Part shown: in pieces, positions 8,214 to 16,882 of the stretch
How positions within the stretch are numbered: position 1 is the first letter of the stretch
Layout: every line of letters begins with the position of its first letter
DNA from: an uncultured beta proteobacterium
Lineage (GTDB): Bacteria; Pseudomonadota; Gammaproteobacteria; Burkholderiales; Burkholderiaceae_C
Length of the DNA stretch: 64,000 bases
Direction of reading: 5' to 3'
Assembly: GCA_903938815.1 (NCBI GenBank)
Contig: CAJAES010000046.1
Coordinates: forward strand, 53,517 to 117,516
Position numbers and translations under genes: made by a program
Notes under the pieces: model-generated
The model's input: the letters and a program-made list of their open reading frames with translations, nothing else
Database searches by the model: none
What the model was told of the DNA's origin: nothing

Positions 8214-9642
8214 AGAAGAAGGCGGCGCCGCGGCCGGGCTCGCCATCCGCCCAGATGTCGCCGCCATGGCGCTGAACGATGCGCTTCACCGAGGCCAGGC
8301 CGACGCCGGTTCCCTGGAAGTCATTGGCGCTGTGAAGCCGCTGGAACAGCCCGAACAGCCGTTCCGCTGACCGCATGTCGAATCCGGCGCCGTTGTCCCG
8401 GACCACGTAGGCCAAGCGCCCATTGACGCTTTCCCGCGCAAAGACGATGCGGGTCTGGGTTCGCCGGGCGCTGTATTTCCACGCGTTGCCCAGCAGATTC
8501 TCCAGGACGAGACGCAGCAGCGTTGGGTCGCCATGCGTCTGCAGGCCCGGTTCGATCTCGATCGTGGCGTCCCGCTCCGGCGAACTGCGCCGCAGATCGT
8601 CGACCACGTAGCCGGCGAGTTGAGTCAGGTTCACGGGCTGGCGCGCCAGCGGTTGCGACGACAGGCGCGCGAGCGTCAACATGGCGTCGATCATCTGGTT
8701 CATGCGGGCGGCAGCCCCGAGCACGCGGTCCAGGTGATCGTTCGCGACGCGGTCGAGCGCCTTGCCGTAGTCTTCCTTCACGATCCGCGTGAACCCCTCG
8801 ACGACGCGGATCGGCGCACGCAGGTCGTGAGAGACGGTGTAGCTGAACGACGCCTGCTCGGTCGCATCGCCGCCGTCGGCCTGCCACAGCAGGCACAGGT
8901 CCTGGCCCCCGGCGCTGGTGCGGCGGAGCTGCCAGCCCTCGGCCTCGGCCTCTGGCGCCAGGGCCGTGAAGCCTGGGCGCAGCCCCGCAGGCAGCGTGGT
9001 TTCGAGTGCGGCGTGCTCGATGACACTGCCTTCGCCGAAGCGTTGCTGGGCCGCGGCGTTCGCCTGCAGCACCCGCCAGCGGATGTCCTCCGGCCTGCGG
9101 GCCAGGACGATCAGCGCGGCCGGCAAGGCGCCAGCCAGGGCGGTCAGGGCGGCAGCTGCGGTGTTGTCCTGGGCCATGGGCCGCGCGACACCGGCATGGC
9201 CTGCGAATCGGCCCTCGTCGTCGTACCAGGGGCTGGATTGCAGTTCGAGCATCGCCCCGTCTGCCCGACGCGCGACCACGGTGGGCGGCATCGGCGCGGC
9301 GGCCCGCAGCAGGGCACGCAGCCGGTCGCTGTTGGCGCCGCCGTCGAACTCGTCGTCGAATGAGCGACCGGCGGAGTCCAGCAGCCGCAGTTCGGTGTCC
9401 GTACGCCAGACCGGGCCGCAGGTCAGGGCAGCCAGCAACCGCGCTTCCTGCCGGGCCTGGACGAGCGCCGCCCGGTTGCGCTGGGAGGCGAGCAGCCAGG
9501 AAATCCCGGCGCCGCCGGCAGCAGCCAGCAGCAGGGCCAGGCTGCCGAAGACCCAGGGGCCCGATTCGCCAGTGCAGCCGCCCAGCATCGCAGCCGTGGC
9601 CATCGTGGCGCCGGACTCGACCGGCCTTCTCCATCCCCCCAT
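8197..9642 (-). CDS. Membrane-bound sensor histidine kinase
   Basis: A 481-residue kinase. A hydrophobic segment near the N-terminus (WVFGSLALLLAAAGGAGISWLLAS) anchors it. A weak PAS-like region (about 60-240) follows, then HisKA with VSHDLRAP (His272) and a complete HATPase (N-box ENLLGNAWKYS, G1 DNGAGFD, G2 GTGVGLASV). This arrangement resembles phytochrome-type/hybrid-partner kinases. Start at ATG 9642 puts the membrane segment about 25 residues in; ATG 9603 is an alternative and longer versions would run into the divergent Hpt gene's upstream region. It is divergent from the Hpt gene (137 bases between), suggesting that the kinase, Hpt protein and the following REC protein make a phosphorelay. 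Confidence 0.85.
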   Translation of the reverse strand: MGGWRRPVESGATMATAAMLGGCTGESGPWVFGSLALLLAAAGGAGISWLLASQRNRAALVQARQEARLLAALTCGPVWRTDTELRLLDSAGRSFDDEFDGGANSDRLRALLRAAAPMPPTVVARRADGAMLELQSSPWYDDEGRFAGHAGVARPMAQDNTAAAALTALAGALPAALIVLARRPEDIRWRVLQANAAAQQRFGEGSVIEHAALETTLPAGLRPGFTALAPEAEAEGWQLRRTSAGGQDLCLLWQADGGDATEQASFSYTVSHDLRAPIRVVEGFTRIVKEDYGKALDRVANDHLDRVLGAAARMNQMIDAMLTLARLSSQPLARQPVNLTQLAGYVVDDLRRSSPERDATIEIEPGLQTHGDPTLLRLVLENLLGNAWKYSARRTQTRIVFARESVNGRLAYVVRDNGAGFDMRSAERLFGLFQRLHSANDFQGTGVGLASVKRIVQRHGGDIWADGEPGRGAAFFFTLRD

Positions 9643-9778
9643 GAGAGCATTGTACGAACGCGTCCTGCCGTCGCCGGACTCAAGTCCTTGCCTCGAGATG
9701 CCGAAACCACAGGTTCCTGCTGTTGTCGGGCTTTCAGTCTGTCGCTCAGCGTCTGCCGATGCCACACTCATGATGACC

Positions 9779-10192
9779 ATGAAATTCCAACGAATGCGCA
9801 GGCTTCGCCACGCGCTGGACCCGGGCGGGTCCGGCGCGCCGCCGACCGTCCTGGACGAGGCTGCATTGGCACGCCTGCGCCAGCTCGATCCCGAAGGCGC
9901 GCGCGGATTCCTCACTCAGGTGATGCGCACCTTCGACGCTTCCATGGTGCGCCACCTGGCCTCCCTCGAGGAGGCGCGCCTGCAGGGCGACCTGAAGCGG
10001 GCGGGCGATATCGCGCACACGCTCAAGTCATCTTCGGCCAGCGTGGGCGCGCTGGCGTTCTCCCAGGGCTGCTCCCTGGTCGAGCGGCTGGCCAAGGCGG
10101 GCGACGCATCGGCCCTTGGCGAGCCGTTGTTGGCGCTTCAGGCCGAAGGCGAGCGTGTGCTGGTGGCGGTTCGGGCTATGCTCCCGGCCTGA
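9779..10192 (+). CDS. Hpt-domain phosphotransfer protein
   Basis: A 137-residue single-domain histidine phosphotransferase. The key motif is AHTLKSSSASVGA with phospho-acceptor His80 in a four-helix-bundle pattern. In-frame ATGs at 9770, 9773 and 9794 also exist and no strong ribosome binding site distinguishes them. It sits between a divergent histidine kinase and a receiver-GGDEF-EAL protein 17 bases downstream, so it probably carries phosphate from the kinase (directly or via a hybrid protein elsewhere) to that receiver. Partner assignment is inference from gene order. Confidence 0.85.
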   Translation: MKFQRMRRLRHALDPGGSGAPPTVLDEAALARLRQLDPEGARGFLTQVMRTFDASMVRHLASLEEARLQGDLKRAGDIAHTLKSSSASVGALAFSQGCSLVERLAKAGDASALGEPLLALQAEGERVLVAVRAMLPA

Positions 10193-10209
10193 CTCCACAG
10201 CATTGCTGC

Positions 10210-12420
10210 ATGTCGCCACCGCCTTTCGTCGACGATAAACCTGCCGCCCAGCCACGCGTGCTGCTGGTGGATGACGATGAGTTCAATCTCATGCTCACTT
10301 CGGTCGCCCTGCGCGAGCGAGGTCTGCAGATCACCGAGGCGGCCAGCGGTGAGCGAGCGCTGGAACTGATCAGCGACTGGACACCCGACATCGTCGTGCT
10401 CGACGCACAGATGCCCGGGCTCGACGGCTTCGACACCTGCCGCCGGCTGCGCGCGCTGCCCGGCTTCGAGCAGGTGCCGGTGTTGATGCTGACGGGCCTG
10501 GACGACGACGCCTCCATTGCGCGGGCCTTCCAGGCCGGTGCGACCGACTTCTTCGTGAAGGCGACCCAGTGGAGCCTGCTCGCCGAGCGGCTCAACTTCC
10601 TGCTGCGCAATTCCCGCACGCGCATCGAACTCGAGCGCAGCAAGGCGCGGCTCGCGCGCGCTCAGGACCTCGCTCGCATGGGCAGCTTCGACTGGCGCCG
10701 TTTCGAGTACGGCCTGGCCATGCAGCCCGAAGGCCTTCGTGTCTTCGGCCTGCCGCCGATGGAGCGCGTCAGCCTTCGCCGCCTGTTGCGGATGGTCAAG
10801 AGCGACGACCGCGGCCCGTTCGTGCGCCTTCTTCGCGACCAGCTCCGCTCCAGCTCCGTCCTGGCGCTCGACATCACGATCGAGCAGTACGACAGCCACG
10901 AGCGCGTCATCCATGTCGAGGCCGAGCCCGAGTTCAACGAGCACGGCCAATGCATTGGCTACAGCGGGATCGTGCAGGACGTGACCGACCGGGTGGCCGC
11001 CGAAGACCGCATCCGTCATCTTGCCAATTTCGACACGCTCACGGGCCTGCCCAACCGCCACCAGCTCATCTGGCGCGCGGAGCGCGCTCTTGAGCAGGCG
11101 CGCCGGCTTTCGCACCAGTTCGCATTGCTGCTCATCGACCTCGACCGCTTCAAGGTCATCAACGACACCCTCGGCCACGGCTCCGGCGACGAACTCCTGC
11201 GGCAGGTCGCGCAGCGCCTGCGCGGTTGCGTGCGCCACACCGACCAGGTGCTGGAAGGCACGCTCGAGGCCGCAGGCGCGCGGTCGCACCGTGCCCTGGA
11301 AGCCGTGGGCCGCCTGGGCGGCGACGAGTTCGTGGCGCTGCTGCCCGAGGTGGCCGGTGAGCGCGACGCCGAACGCGTGGCGACCCGCGTGCTCGAGGTG
11401 ATGCGGGAGCCCATCGTCGTGGGCGGGCAGGAATGTTTCGTCACGGCCAGTGTCGGCGTGGCGCTGTTTCCGCGCGACGGCGACACCGTGGTCGATCTCC
11501 TGAGAAACGCCGATGTCGCGATGTACTCGGTCAAGGGCTCCGGACGCAACGGCGCCGCCACCTACAGCCCTGCGCTGGCGGGTACGGCGCGCGACAAGCT
11601 CGAACTCGAGACGGCGCTGCACAAGGCCCTCGAGCGCGAGGAACTCGTGCTGCACTACCAGCCGCAGGTCGACGTGCGGCGCGGCCGCATGGTGGGCACT
11701 GAGGCCCTGATGCGCTGGCGCCGCGATGGCAAGCTGGTGCCCCCGAACGACTTCATCCCGCTGGCGCAGGAAACCGGCCTCATCGTGCCGATGTCCGAAT
11801 GGCTGCTGCGGGAGGCCGCGCGCCAGGCGAAGGTCTGGCGGCAGTCCTTCGGCTTCGACCGGTCGATCTCCGTGAACCTGCCGAGCACGATGTTCTCGCG
11901 CAGCGACCTCGTCGAGCAGATTCACGACGCCGTCACGAGCCAGGGCATCCCTCACTCGATGATCAAGCTCGAGATCACCGAGTCGAACCTGATGAAGGAT
12001 CTCCAGAGCGTGATTCCGACACTGCACCGGCTCAACGAGATCGGCGTCGAGATCTCGATCGATGACTTCGGCACCGGCTACTCGTCACTTGCGTACCTGA
12101 CCACCCTGCCCATCGCGGAGTTGAAGATCGACCGCGGCTTCGTGAAAGACCTGCTGATCGGCCGCCAGAGCGCGGCCATCGTTCAGGCCATCGTGGCGCT
12201 GGCCAAGGCCATGAGTCTGCGTGTCGTGGCCGAAGGCGTCGAAACGATCGGCCACATGAACTCATTGATGCGACTGGACTGCTCGGTGATGCAGGGTTAC
12301 CTGTTCTGTCGCCCGATGGCGCCCGACGACATGGCGCATTGGCTCGAGACCGCCGATCTGCCGCGGCTCGACGGTGTGTCCGACCCGTCTCTCGGCGCAC
12401 CGACCGGCCGCAGCCGCTGA
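10210..12420 (+). CDS. Receiver-PAS-GGDEF-EAL protein (c-di-GMP turnover)
   Basis: A 736-residue protein: receiver domain (about 15-135, VDDDE, phospho-acceptor Asp65 in VVLDAQMPG), PAS-like region (about 150-265), GGDEF domain (about 275-455) and EAL domain (about 475-720). The GGDEF motif is intact at 370-374. EAL (498-500), ITESN, DDFGTGYSSL and the later conserved Lys/Glu positions (IDRGFV, AEGVET) look complete, so both synthesis and hydrolysis of c-di-GMP are possible. About 18 extra residues lie just before GGDEF (DQVLEGTLEAAGARSHRALE), displacing the normal RxxD inhibitory site. It follows the Hpt gene by 17 bases and its stop overlaps the next GGDEF gene (TGATG). Confidence 0.92.
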   Translation: MSPPPFVDDKPAAQPRVLLVDDDEFNLMLTSVALRERGLQITEAASGERALELISDWTPDIVVLDAQMPGLDGFDTCRRLRALPGFEQVPVLMLTGLDDDASIARAFQAGATDFFVKATQWSLLAERLNFLLRNSRTRIELERSKARLARAQDLARMGSFDWRRFEYGLAMQPEGLRVFGLPPMERVSLRRLLRMVKSDDRGPFVRLLRDQLRSSSVLALDITIEQYDSHERVIHVEAEPEFNEHGQCIGYSGIVQDVTDRVAAEDRIRHLANFDTLTGLPNRHQLIWRAERALEQARRLSHQFALLLIDLDRFKVINDTLGHGSGDELLRQVAQRLRGCVRHTDQVLEGTLEAAGARSHRALEAVGRLGGDEFVALLPEVAGERDAERVATRVLEVMREPIVVGGQECFVTASVGVALFPRDGDTVVDLLRNADVAMYSVKGSGRNGAATYSPALAGTARDKLELETALHKALEREELVLHYQPQVDVRRGRMVGTEALMRWRRDGKLVPPNDFIPLAQETGLIVPMSEWLLREAARQAKVWRQSFGFDRSISVNLPSTMFSRSDLVEQIHDAVTSQGIPHSMIKLEITESNLMKDLQSVIPTLHRLNEIGVEISIDDFGTGYSSLAYLTTLPIAELKIDRGFVKDLLIGRQSAAIVQAIVALAKAMSLRVVAEGVETIGHMNSLMRLDCSVMQGYLFCRPMAPDDMAHWLETADLPRLDGVSDPSLGAPTGRSR

Positions 12421-14003
12421 TGCCCGCCATGACACCTGCGCAACTGGCCAAGGGTGCGCTGCGCCGCCTCGCGCAGGCGCAACTGGAGCCCACACCCGAG
12501 CATTACGCCCGCGCCTATGCCGAAGAGGCAGGGCAGCCGCCGCCGCCCGATTCGCGGGCTGCCGGCGCCCAGTGGGCGAATCTCATCGAACGACTGACGC
12601 GGGGACTCGATCGAAGCGCGCGCCAGTGGACGACCGCGCGCAAGAAGGAAAGCCTGCAGCGGGTGCTCGAGGGCAGTGCCAGCGACGCTCAGCGGCTTCA
12701 GCAACGGCTGCAGTCCTTGCTGCAGGCCTGGGAGACCGACGGCCCGGTCGACCCCGAATCGGGTGTCACGGCACCTCCAGCGTCCGGAACCGCGGCTGTT
12801 GCCGCGGGTGCGGGTGGCTGGCCCGCTGCGGCCCAGGCGCTGGAGCGAACCGTGCTCGTCGCGTTGCCGCCCGACGAGCCGCGCGCCCGCGCGCTGGCCG
12901 ACGAACTCGGCGTGCTGGCCGAGCGGCTGGCCCGGGACGGCACCGATGCCGCCACCTTGCTCGCGGTCGAGGATGTCTGCGTGCGCGCACAGCGCCTGCT
13001 GAGCCATCGCCACGGGCTGTTCGATGATCTGGGCCGCCTCTGCAACGAGCTCACGGCGGGCCTGACCGAACTGGCCGAGGACGAGAGCTGGGCCCGAGGC
13101 CAATGCGAGAGCCTCCAGGCCGGCCTGGCGGCCGGGGTCAATACCCGCAGCGTGCGTGCTGCCACCGAACTGCTGGCCGAGACCCGTTCCCGACAGCAGC
13201 GGATTCGTGATGAACGCAGCGCTGCCAGCCGCGCGCTGAAAGATCTCATCCAGTGCCTCCTTGGCGAACTGGGCGAACTCGGTGAACACACCGGCCGCTT
13301 CGGCGAGAGCGTGGGCCGCCACGCGGAAGCCATCGCGCGCGCAGAGACGCTCGAAAGCCTGGCCGGCGTCGTGCAGCAACTGGTCGACGAGACCCACGCG
13401 GTTCAGAGCCTGGTCCAGGGCACCCAGCAGAGGTTGCAGCGCGACCACGCGCGCGCCGGAGAGCTGGAAGCCCGGGTGCGCGAACTCGAGACAGAACTGC
13501 GACGCCTGTCGGAAGAAGTCTTGACCGACGCGCTGACCCAGGTGGCGAACCGCCGCGGCCTGCAACAGGCATTCGAGGCCGAGTCGGCGCGCGCGGAGCG
13601 CGATCAGGGCTTGCTGGCCGTCGGTCTGATGGACATCGACAACTTCAAGAGGCTCAACGACTCGCTCGGGCACGCGGCCGGCGATGTGGCGTTGAAGTCC
13701 CTGGCTGCGGCCGTGCGCGACAGGCTGCGGCCGGTGGACACCGTCGCACGCTTCGGTGGCGAGGAGTTCGTCGTCCTGCTGCCCGGCACGCCGGCCGACG
13801 AGGCGCAGCAGGTGCTGACCCGCCTGCAGCGTGCCCTCAGCGCCAGCCTCTTCATGCACGACGGGCGCGAGGTTTTCGTGACCTTTTCCGCCGGCGTCAC
13901 GGCCTGGCGCCGCGGCGAGCCGCTGGAATCGGCGCTGGAGCGAGCGGACGAAGCGCTCTACGAGGCCAAGCGCAGCGGCAAGAATCGCACCTGTGCCGCC
14001 TGA
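12420..14003 (+). CDS. Diguanylate cyclase with helical N-terminal region
   Basis: A 527-residue protein. The N-terminal ~340 residues are Ala/Glu/Arg-rich and predicted helical, with coiled-coil character near residues 330-365 (ARAGELEARVRELETELRRLSEEV). The C-terminal GGDEF domain reads GGEEF at 446-450, with an intact RxxD inhibitory site (RPVD) five residues before it. It should therefore make c-di-GMP and be product-inhibited. Start at ATG 12420 overlaps the stop of the previous gene (TGATG); ATG 12429 is an alternative. It is probably co-transcribed with the Hpt and REC-GGDEF-EAL genes. Confidence 0.9.
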   Translation: MPAMTPAQLAKGALRRLAQAQLEPTPEHYARAYAEEAGQPPPPDSRAAGAQWANLIERLTRGLDRSARQWTTARKKESLQRVLEGSASDAQRLQQRLQSLLQAWETDGPVDPESGVTAPPASGTAAVAAGAGGWPAAAQALERTVLVALPPDEPRARALADELGVLAERLARDGTDAATLLAVEDVCVRAQRLLSHRHGLFDDLGRLCNELTAGLTELAEDESWARGQCESLQAGLAAGVNTRSVRAATELLAETRSRQQRIRDERSAASRALKDLIQCLLGELGELGEHTGRFGESVGRHAEAIARAETLESLAGVVQQLVDETHAVQSLVQGTQQRLQRDHARAGELEARVRELETELRRLSEEVLTDALTQVANRRGLQQAFEAESARAERDQGLLAVGLMDIDNFKRLNDSLGHAAGDVALKSLAAAVRDRLRPVDTVARFGGEEFVVLLPGTPADEAQQVLTRLQRALSASLFMHDGREVFVTFSAGVTAWRRGEPLESALERADEALYEAKRSGKNRTCAA

Positions 14004-14089
14004 CATCCGGTTGCACACGCACTCTTCAGAGGCGTTCGGGCACGGTCGATAAGCCTTGTAGATCGCTACGGAAAGCATCACCACCGACC

Positions 14090-14581
14090 ATGGCCATCCT
14101 CCGCAAGACCGCGAGCAGCCTCCAGCAGGCGGCCCACCTGTTCTTCCGTCGCCAACTCCGGCTCCAGGTGCGAGGCGGGCTGCGTGTCGAGTTGGCCGAG
14201 CATGAATCCGACCAGGCGCCGACGGCCGCGGAACAGGAGATCGCCCGCCAGCAGGCCGAGGTTGGCCTGATGCTGCAGCAATTGGCCCACGTGCTCGACG
14301 AGGATCCTGAGATCCGTCCTGCACTGCGGCACCTGGCCTACATCGAATACGCGCTGGCGCAGAAGGGCGTGCGTGCCTTGTACAAGGTGCCGCTGGATGT
14401 TCTCAATCGCGCCCACGAGCAACTCGAAGGCCTCGTGACGAACTGGGAGCCGCGTGGCCTGGCCAGCCTGCGTTCGAAAATGGCCGTGGCCGTGATGGAA
14501 CGGGAGGCCGAGGGCGAGGGCGACCTCGACGCACAGGATCAGCCGGCTTCCGGCCTCGGCCCGCGGGCCGCCAGCGCATAG
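14090..14581 (+). CDS. Conserved-looking hypothetical protein
   Basis: A 163-residue protein I do not recognise. It is charged and mostly helical, without a signal peptide or membrane segment; the centre (EIARQQAEVGLMLQQLAHVLDEDPEIRPALRHLAYIEYALAQKG) looks like packed amphipathic helices. The coding frame is supported by codon bias and by a clean start 86 bases after the GGDEF gene. The 3' end overlaps the convergent VanZ-like gene by 43 bases. Function unknown. Confidence 0.65.
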   Translation: MAILRKTASSLQQAAHLFFRRQLRLQVRGGLRVELAEHESDQAPTAAEQEIARQQAEVGLMLQQLAHVLDEDPEIRPALRHLAYIEYALAQKGVRALYKVPLDVLNRAHEQLEGLVTNWEPRGLASLRSKMAVAVMEREAEGEGDLDAQDQPASGLGPRAASA

Positions 14582-14922
14582 GCCAAGGCCCCCAACCCGA
14601 CGCCGATGGCGTCCGCCAGCAGATCGGCCCAGTCGCCGCTGCGCGGCGGCAGAAAGCCTTGCAGCATCTCGAGCCCGCCGCCCCATGCCAGCAAGGCCAG
14701 GGCCAGCAGCGCGCCGGTGCGCCATCGCGCCGGGTTCAGTGCCACCAGGCCGGCAAAGCACGGGCCCGCGAACGCGAGCACATGGTTCAGCTTGTCCCAG
14801 CCGGTGTCAACGGCCGACGGCGGCCTCGACACCAGCATCAGCACCGTGACGGCGGCGACCTGCAGCCAGAACAGGACCCACCAGGTGGTGCGGGAAAGGG
14901 GCAGGCGTGGGACGGGGCGCAT
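14539..14922 (-). CDS. VanZ-like membrane protein
   Basis: A 127-residue protein with about four hydrophobic segments (WVLFWLQVAAVTVLMLVS, LAFAGPCFAGLVAL, ALLALALLAWGGGLEMLQ, LADAIGVGLGALAYALA). The pattern WDKLNHVLAF ... GGGLEMLQGFLPPRSGDWADLLAD is typical of VanZ-like proteins (DxxxH and ExxQ...R...D). VanZ of enterococci contributes to teicoplanin resistance, but most family members have unknown roles. The start at 14922 precedes the first membrane segment and lies 115 bases inside the upstream same-strand gene's reading frame, which is unusual. Confidence 0.75.
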   Translation of the reverse strand: MRPVPRLPLSRTTWWVLFWLQVAAVTVLMLVSRPPSAVDTGWDKLNHVLAFAGPCFAGLVALNPARWRTGALLALALLAWGGGLEMLQGFLPPRSGDWADLLADAIGVGLGALAYALAARGPRPEAG

Positions 14923-15805
14923 GGCGCGATTCTGAGCCCGTGGCGGCCGGGAGTTCCCAACCGTCGACCGCGAAGCCGGCGTCCAGCGGGCGCCATCCCT
15001 TGCCGAAGAGCCGCGCTGCGCGCGCGCGCAGCAGCAGAGATTCCGCCTCGGCGTCGGACAGGCGCAGCGCCAGCCGCTGCCAGCGACGCTGCAGGAGCGG
15101 GTCGGTCCAGAGGTCTTCCAGCGCTTGCCGCGCCTCGGCGGGCGCCATCGAATCGAGCCCGGCCGGGCAGCGTGCCACGAGAGTCAGCACGAACACGCGC
15201 ATGGCGAGCCGGGTGTCCTCGGTGCCCGCCAGAGCGGCCAGCTGCACCAGGCGCACGGAACGGTCGGCGCCGCGCAGCGCGAGGGTGGCGGCCACCTGCA
15301 GGCCCTGCACGGGGCTGAGGACGCGCAGGCGATTGGTCGGAAGCGCCAGCAGCGGCAGCATGCCGGCCTCGGCCGGGGTCAAGGGCTGGACGAAGCTGCG
15401 CAGCACGGCAAGACGGCGCCAGGCAGCCGCGTCCATGTCGGCGTGCGTGCCGGGCGTTGGCTCGGCCGTCAGGCGCTGCGCCACTGCCCAGGCATCGACC
15501 CAGCGGCCGCCACCTGCAGCGTCGCTTGCAGCAGCGGCGGCCACGGCGCCCAGGGTGGCCAGATGTCCGGCGGCCACGGCCGCGTCGGCGCGCAGCGCCA
15601 CCACAACCGCCGAGCGAGGGCGCAGGAGCTCGCGGGTCACGGGGCAGGTTCCGGCGTCGATGCGGGCCATGAAGCGCGGCGTGACCAGCAGCGGCTCGAC
15701 GCGCCGGCCGGCGCGGCGCGCCTGGCCTTGCAGGCGCCACCAGCGCTGGATCGGGGGCAGGGGAGGCATCGGCGCCGGGACGGTCTCGAACAGGGCTTGC
15801 TGCAT
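14807..15805 (-). CDS. Hypothetical protein, 332 residues
   Basis: I do not recognise a family. The protein is soluble-looking, rich in Ala, Arg and Leu, with helical repeats in the middle (PLTPAEAGMLPLLALPTNRLRVLSPVQGLQVAATLALR; ALEDLWTDPLLQRRWQRLALRLSDAEAESLLLRARAARLFG). The last ~38 codons overlap the VanZ-like gene in another frame and read as low-complexity Arg/Gly/Ala, so the real protein may end near GWELPAATGS with a sequencing frameshift, or the overlap is genuine. It is divergent from the WYL regulator with 92 bases between; that regulator may control it (inference). Confidence 0.6.
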   Translation of the reverse strand: MQQALFETVPAPMPPLPPIQRWWRLQGQARRAGRRVEPLLVTPRFMARIDAGTCPVTRELLRPRSAVVVALRADAAVAAGHLATLGAVAAAAASDAAGGGRWVDAWAVAQRLTAEPTPGTHADMDAAAWRRLAVLRSFVQPLTPAEAGMLPLLALPTNRLRVLSPVQGLQVAATLALRGADRSVRLVQLAALAGTEDTRLAMRVFVLTLVARCPAGLDSMAPAEARQALEDLWTDPLLQRRWQRLALRLSDAEAESLLLRARAARLFGKGWRPLDAGFAVDGWELPAATGSESRHAPRPTPAPFPHHLVGPVLAAGRRRHGADAGVEAAVGR

Positions 15806-15866
15806 GGTGGCTCTCGCTCGGAAGGCGCCGGGAATCTCCCCGGCGTCGCCAGTCTCGCGGCCGCCA

Positions 15867-15883
15867 GTCTCATGACGTGAGAC
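15867..15883. promoter_or_regulatory. Inverted repeat, possible operator between divergent genes
   Basis: GTCTCA-N5-TGAGAC, a perfect 6-bp inverted repeat, lies 15 bases before the WYL regulator ATG, in the divergent intergenic region. The half-site GTCTC also occurs once more upstream (GCCAGTCTC at about 15847). Position and symmetry suggest an autoregulatory operator; this is inference. Confidence 0.4.
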
Positions 15884-15897
15884 CGTACGATCGCGTC

Positions 15898-16881
15898 ATG
15901 GACCGCACCGAACGTTTCTATCGCATTGAAATGCTGATCCGCAGCCGCGGCGTCGTGTCCTTCGATGCGCTGATGGCCGAACTCGAGGTGTCGCGTGCGA
16001 CGCTGCACCGCGACCTGCAATACCTGCGCGACCGCATGGACGCACCCATCGTGCACGACCGCGACGCCGACGGCTACCGCCTTCAGGCCGCGCCGGGCGA
16101 CCGCGCCCAGGCGAGCCATCAGCTGCCTGGCGTGTGGTTCAGCGAACCCGAGATCCACGCCTTGCTGACCATGCATCAACTCGTGCGCGGCCTGGACGAG
16201 GGCGGCGTGCTGGCGCGACATCTGCAGCCACTGCTCGACAAGCTTCACGGCATGCTGGGCGCCACCGAGGCGCAGGCGGCGGAACTGATGCAGCGTGTGC
16301 GCATCGCCGGCACCGCGCGGCGCCCGGTGCCGCCGCAGGGCTTCGAGCGGGTGGGCGATGCGCTGCTGGCGCGGCGCCGGTTGCTGCTGCGCTACCTCAC
16401 GCGAAGGCGCATGGAGCGCAGCGAGCGCGAGGTCTCGCCGCAGCGCCTGGTGCACTACCGCCACACCTGGTACCTGGACGCCTGGTGCCATCGAAGCGAG
16501 GGTCTGCGGCGGTTCGCGCTCGATGCCGTGGAGCACGCCACGGTGCTGGAGACCCCGGCGCGCGAAGTGCCGGTGGCCGAGGTCGAGGCCGCGCTGGACC
16601 GGGGCTATGGCATCTTCGCGGGTCGCGAGGTGCAGTGGGCCGAACTGCAGTTCGACGCCGAGGCCGCGGCCTGGGTGGCCCAGGAGGAATGGCACCCCGA
16701 GCAGGAAGGCCGGTGGCTGGAGGAGGGCGGCTACCTGCTGCGCCTGCCCTTCGTCGATGCCACGGAACTGGCGATGGACGTGCTGCGCCACGGCGAGCAT
16801 GTGCGCGTCATCGGGCCACCGGAACTGCGCCGGGCCGTGCGCCACCATCTGGCGGCTGCGCTGGCCGCCTACGAGGACTGA
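15898..16881 (+). CDS. YafY-type transcriptional regulator, HTH plus WYL domain
   Basis: A 327-residue regulator. The N-terminal HTH_11/DeoR-like helix-turn-helix (about 1-60, FDALMAELEVSRATLHRDLQYL) precedes a WYL domain (about 135-240, HYRHTWYLDAWCHRSEGLRRFALD, containing the conserved Trp-Tyr-Leu as TWYLDAWC) and a C-terminal WCX-like extension. WYL domains bind ligands, often nucleic acid fragments or nucleotides, and regulate DNA-damage and defence genes in some bacteria. Start at ATG 15898 fits the family; GTG 15877 would add seven residues and lies within the inverted repeat. It is divergent from the 332-residue hypothetical gene. Confidence 0.85.
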   Translation: MDRTERFYRIEMLIRSRGVVSFDALMAELEVSRATLHRDLQYLRDRMDAPIVHDRDADGYRLQAAPGDRAQASHQLPGVWFSEPEIHALLTMHQLVRGLDEGGVLARHLQPLLDKLHGMLGATEAQAAELMQRVRIAGTARRPVPPQGFERVGDALLARRRLLLRYLTRRRMERSEREVSPQRLVHYRHTWYLDAWCHRSEGLRRFALDAVEHATVLETPAREVPVAEVEAALDRGYGIFAGREVQWAELQFDAEAAAWVAQEEWHPEQEGRWLEEGGYLLRLPFVDATELAMDVLRHGEHVRVIGPPELRRAVRHHLAAALAAYED

Positions 16882-16882
16882 C

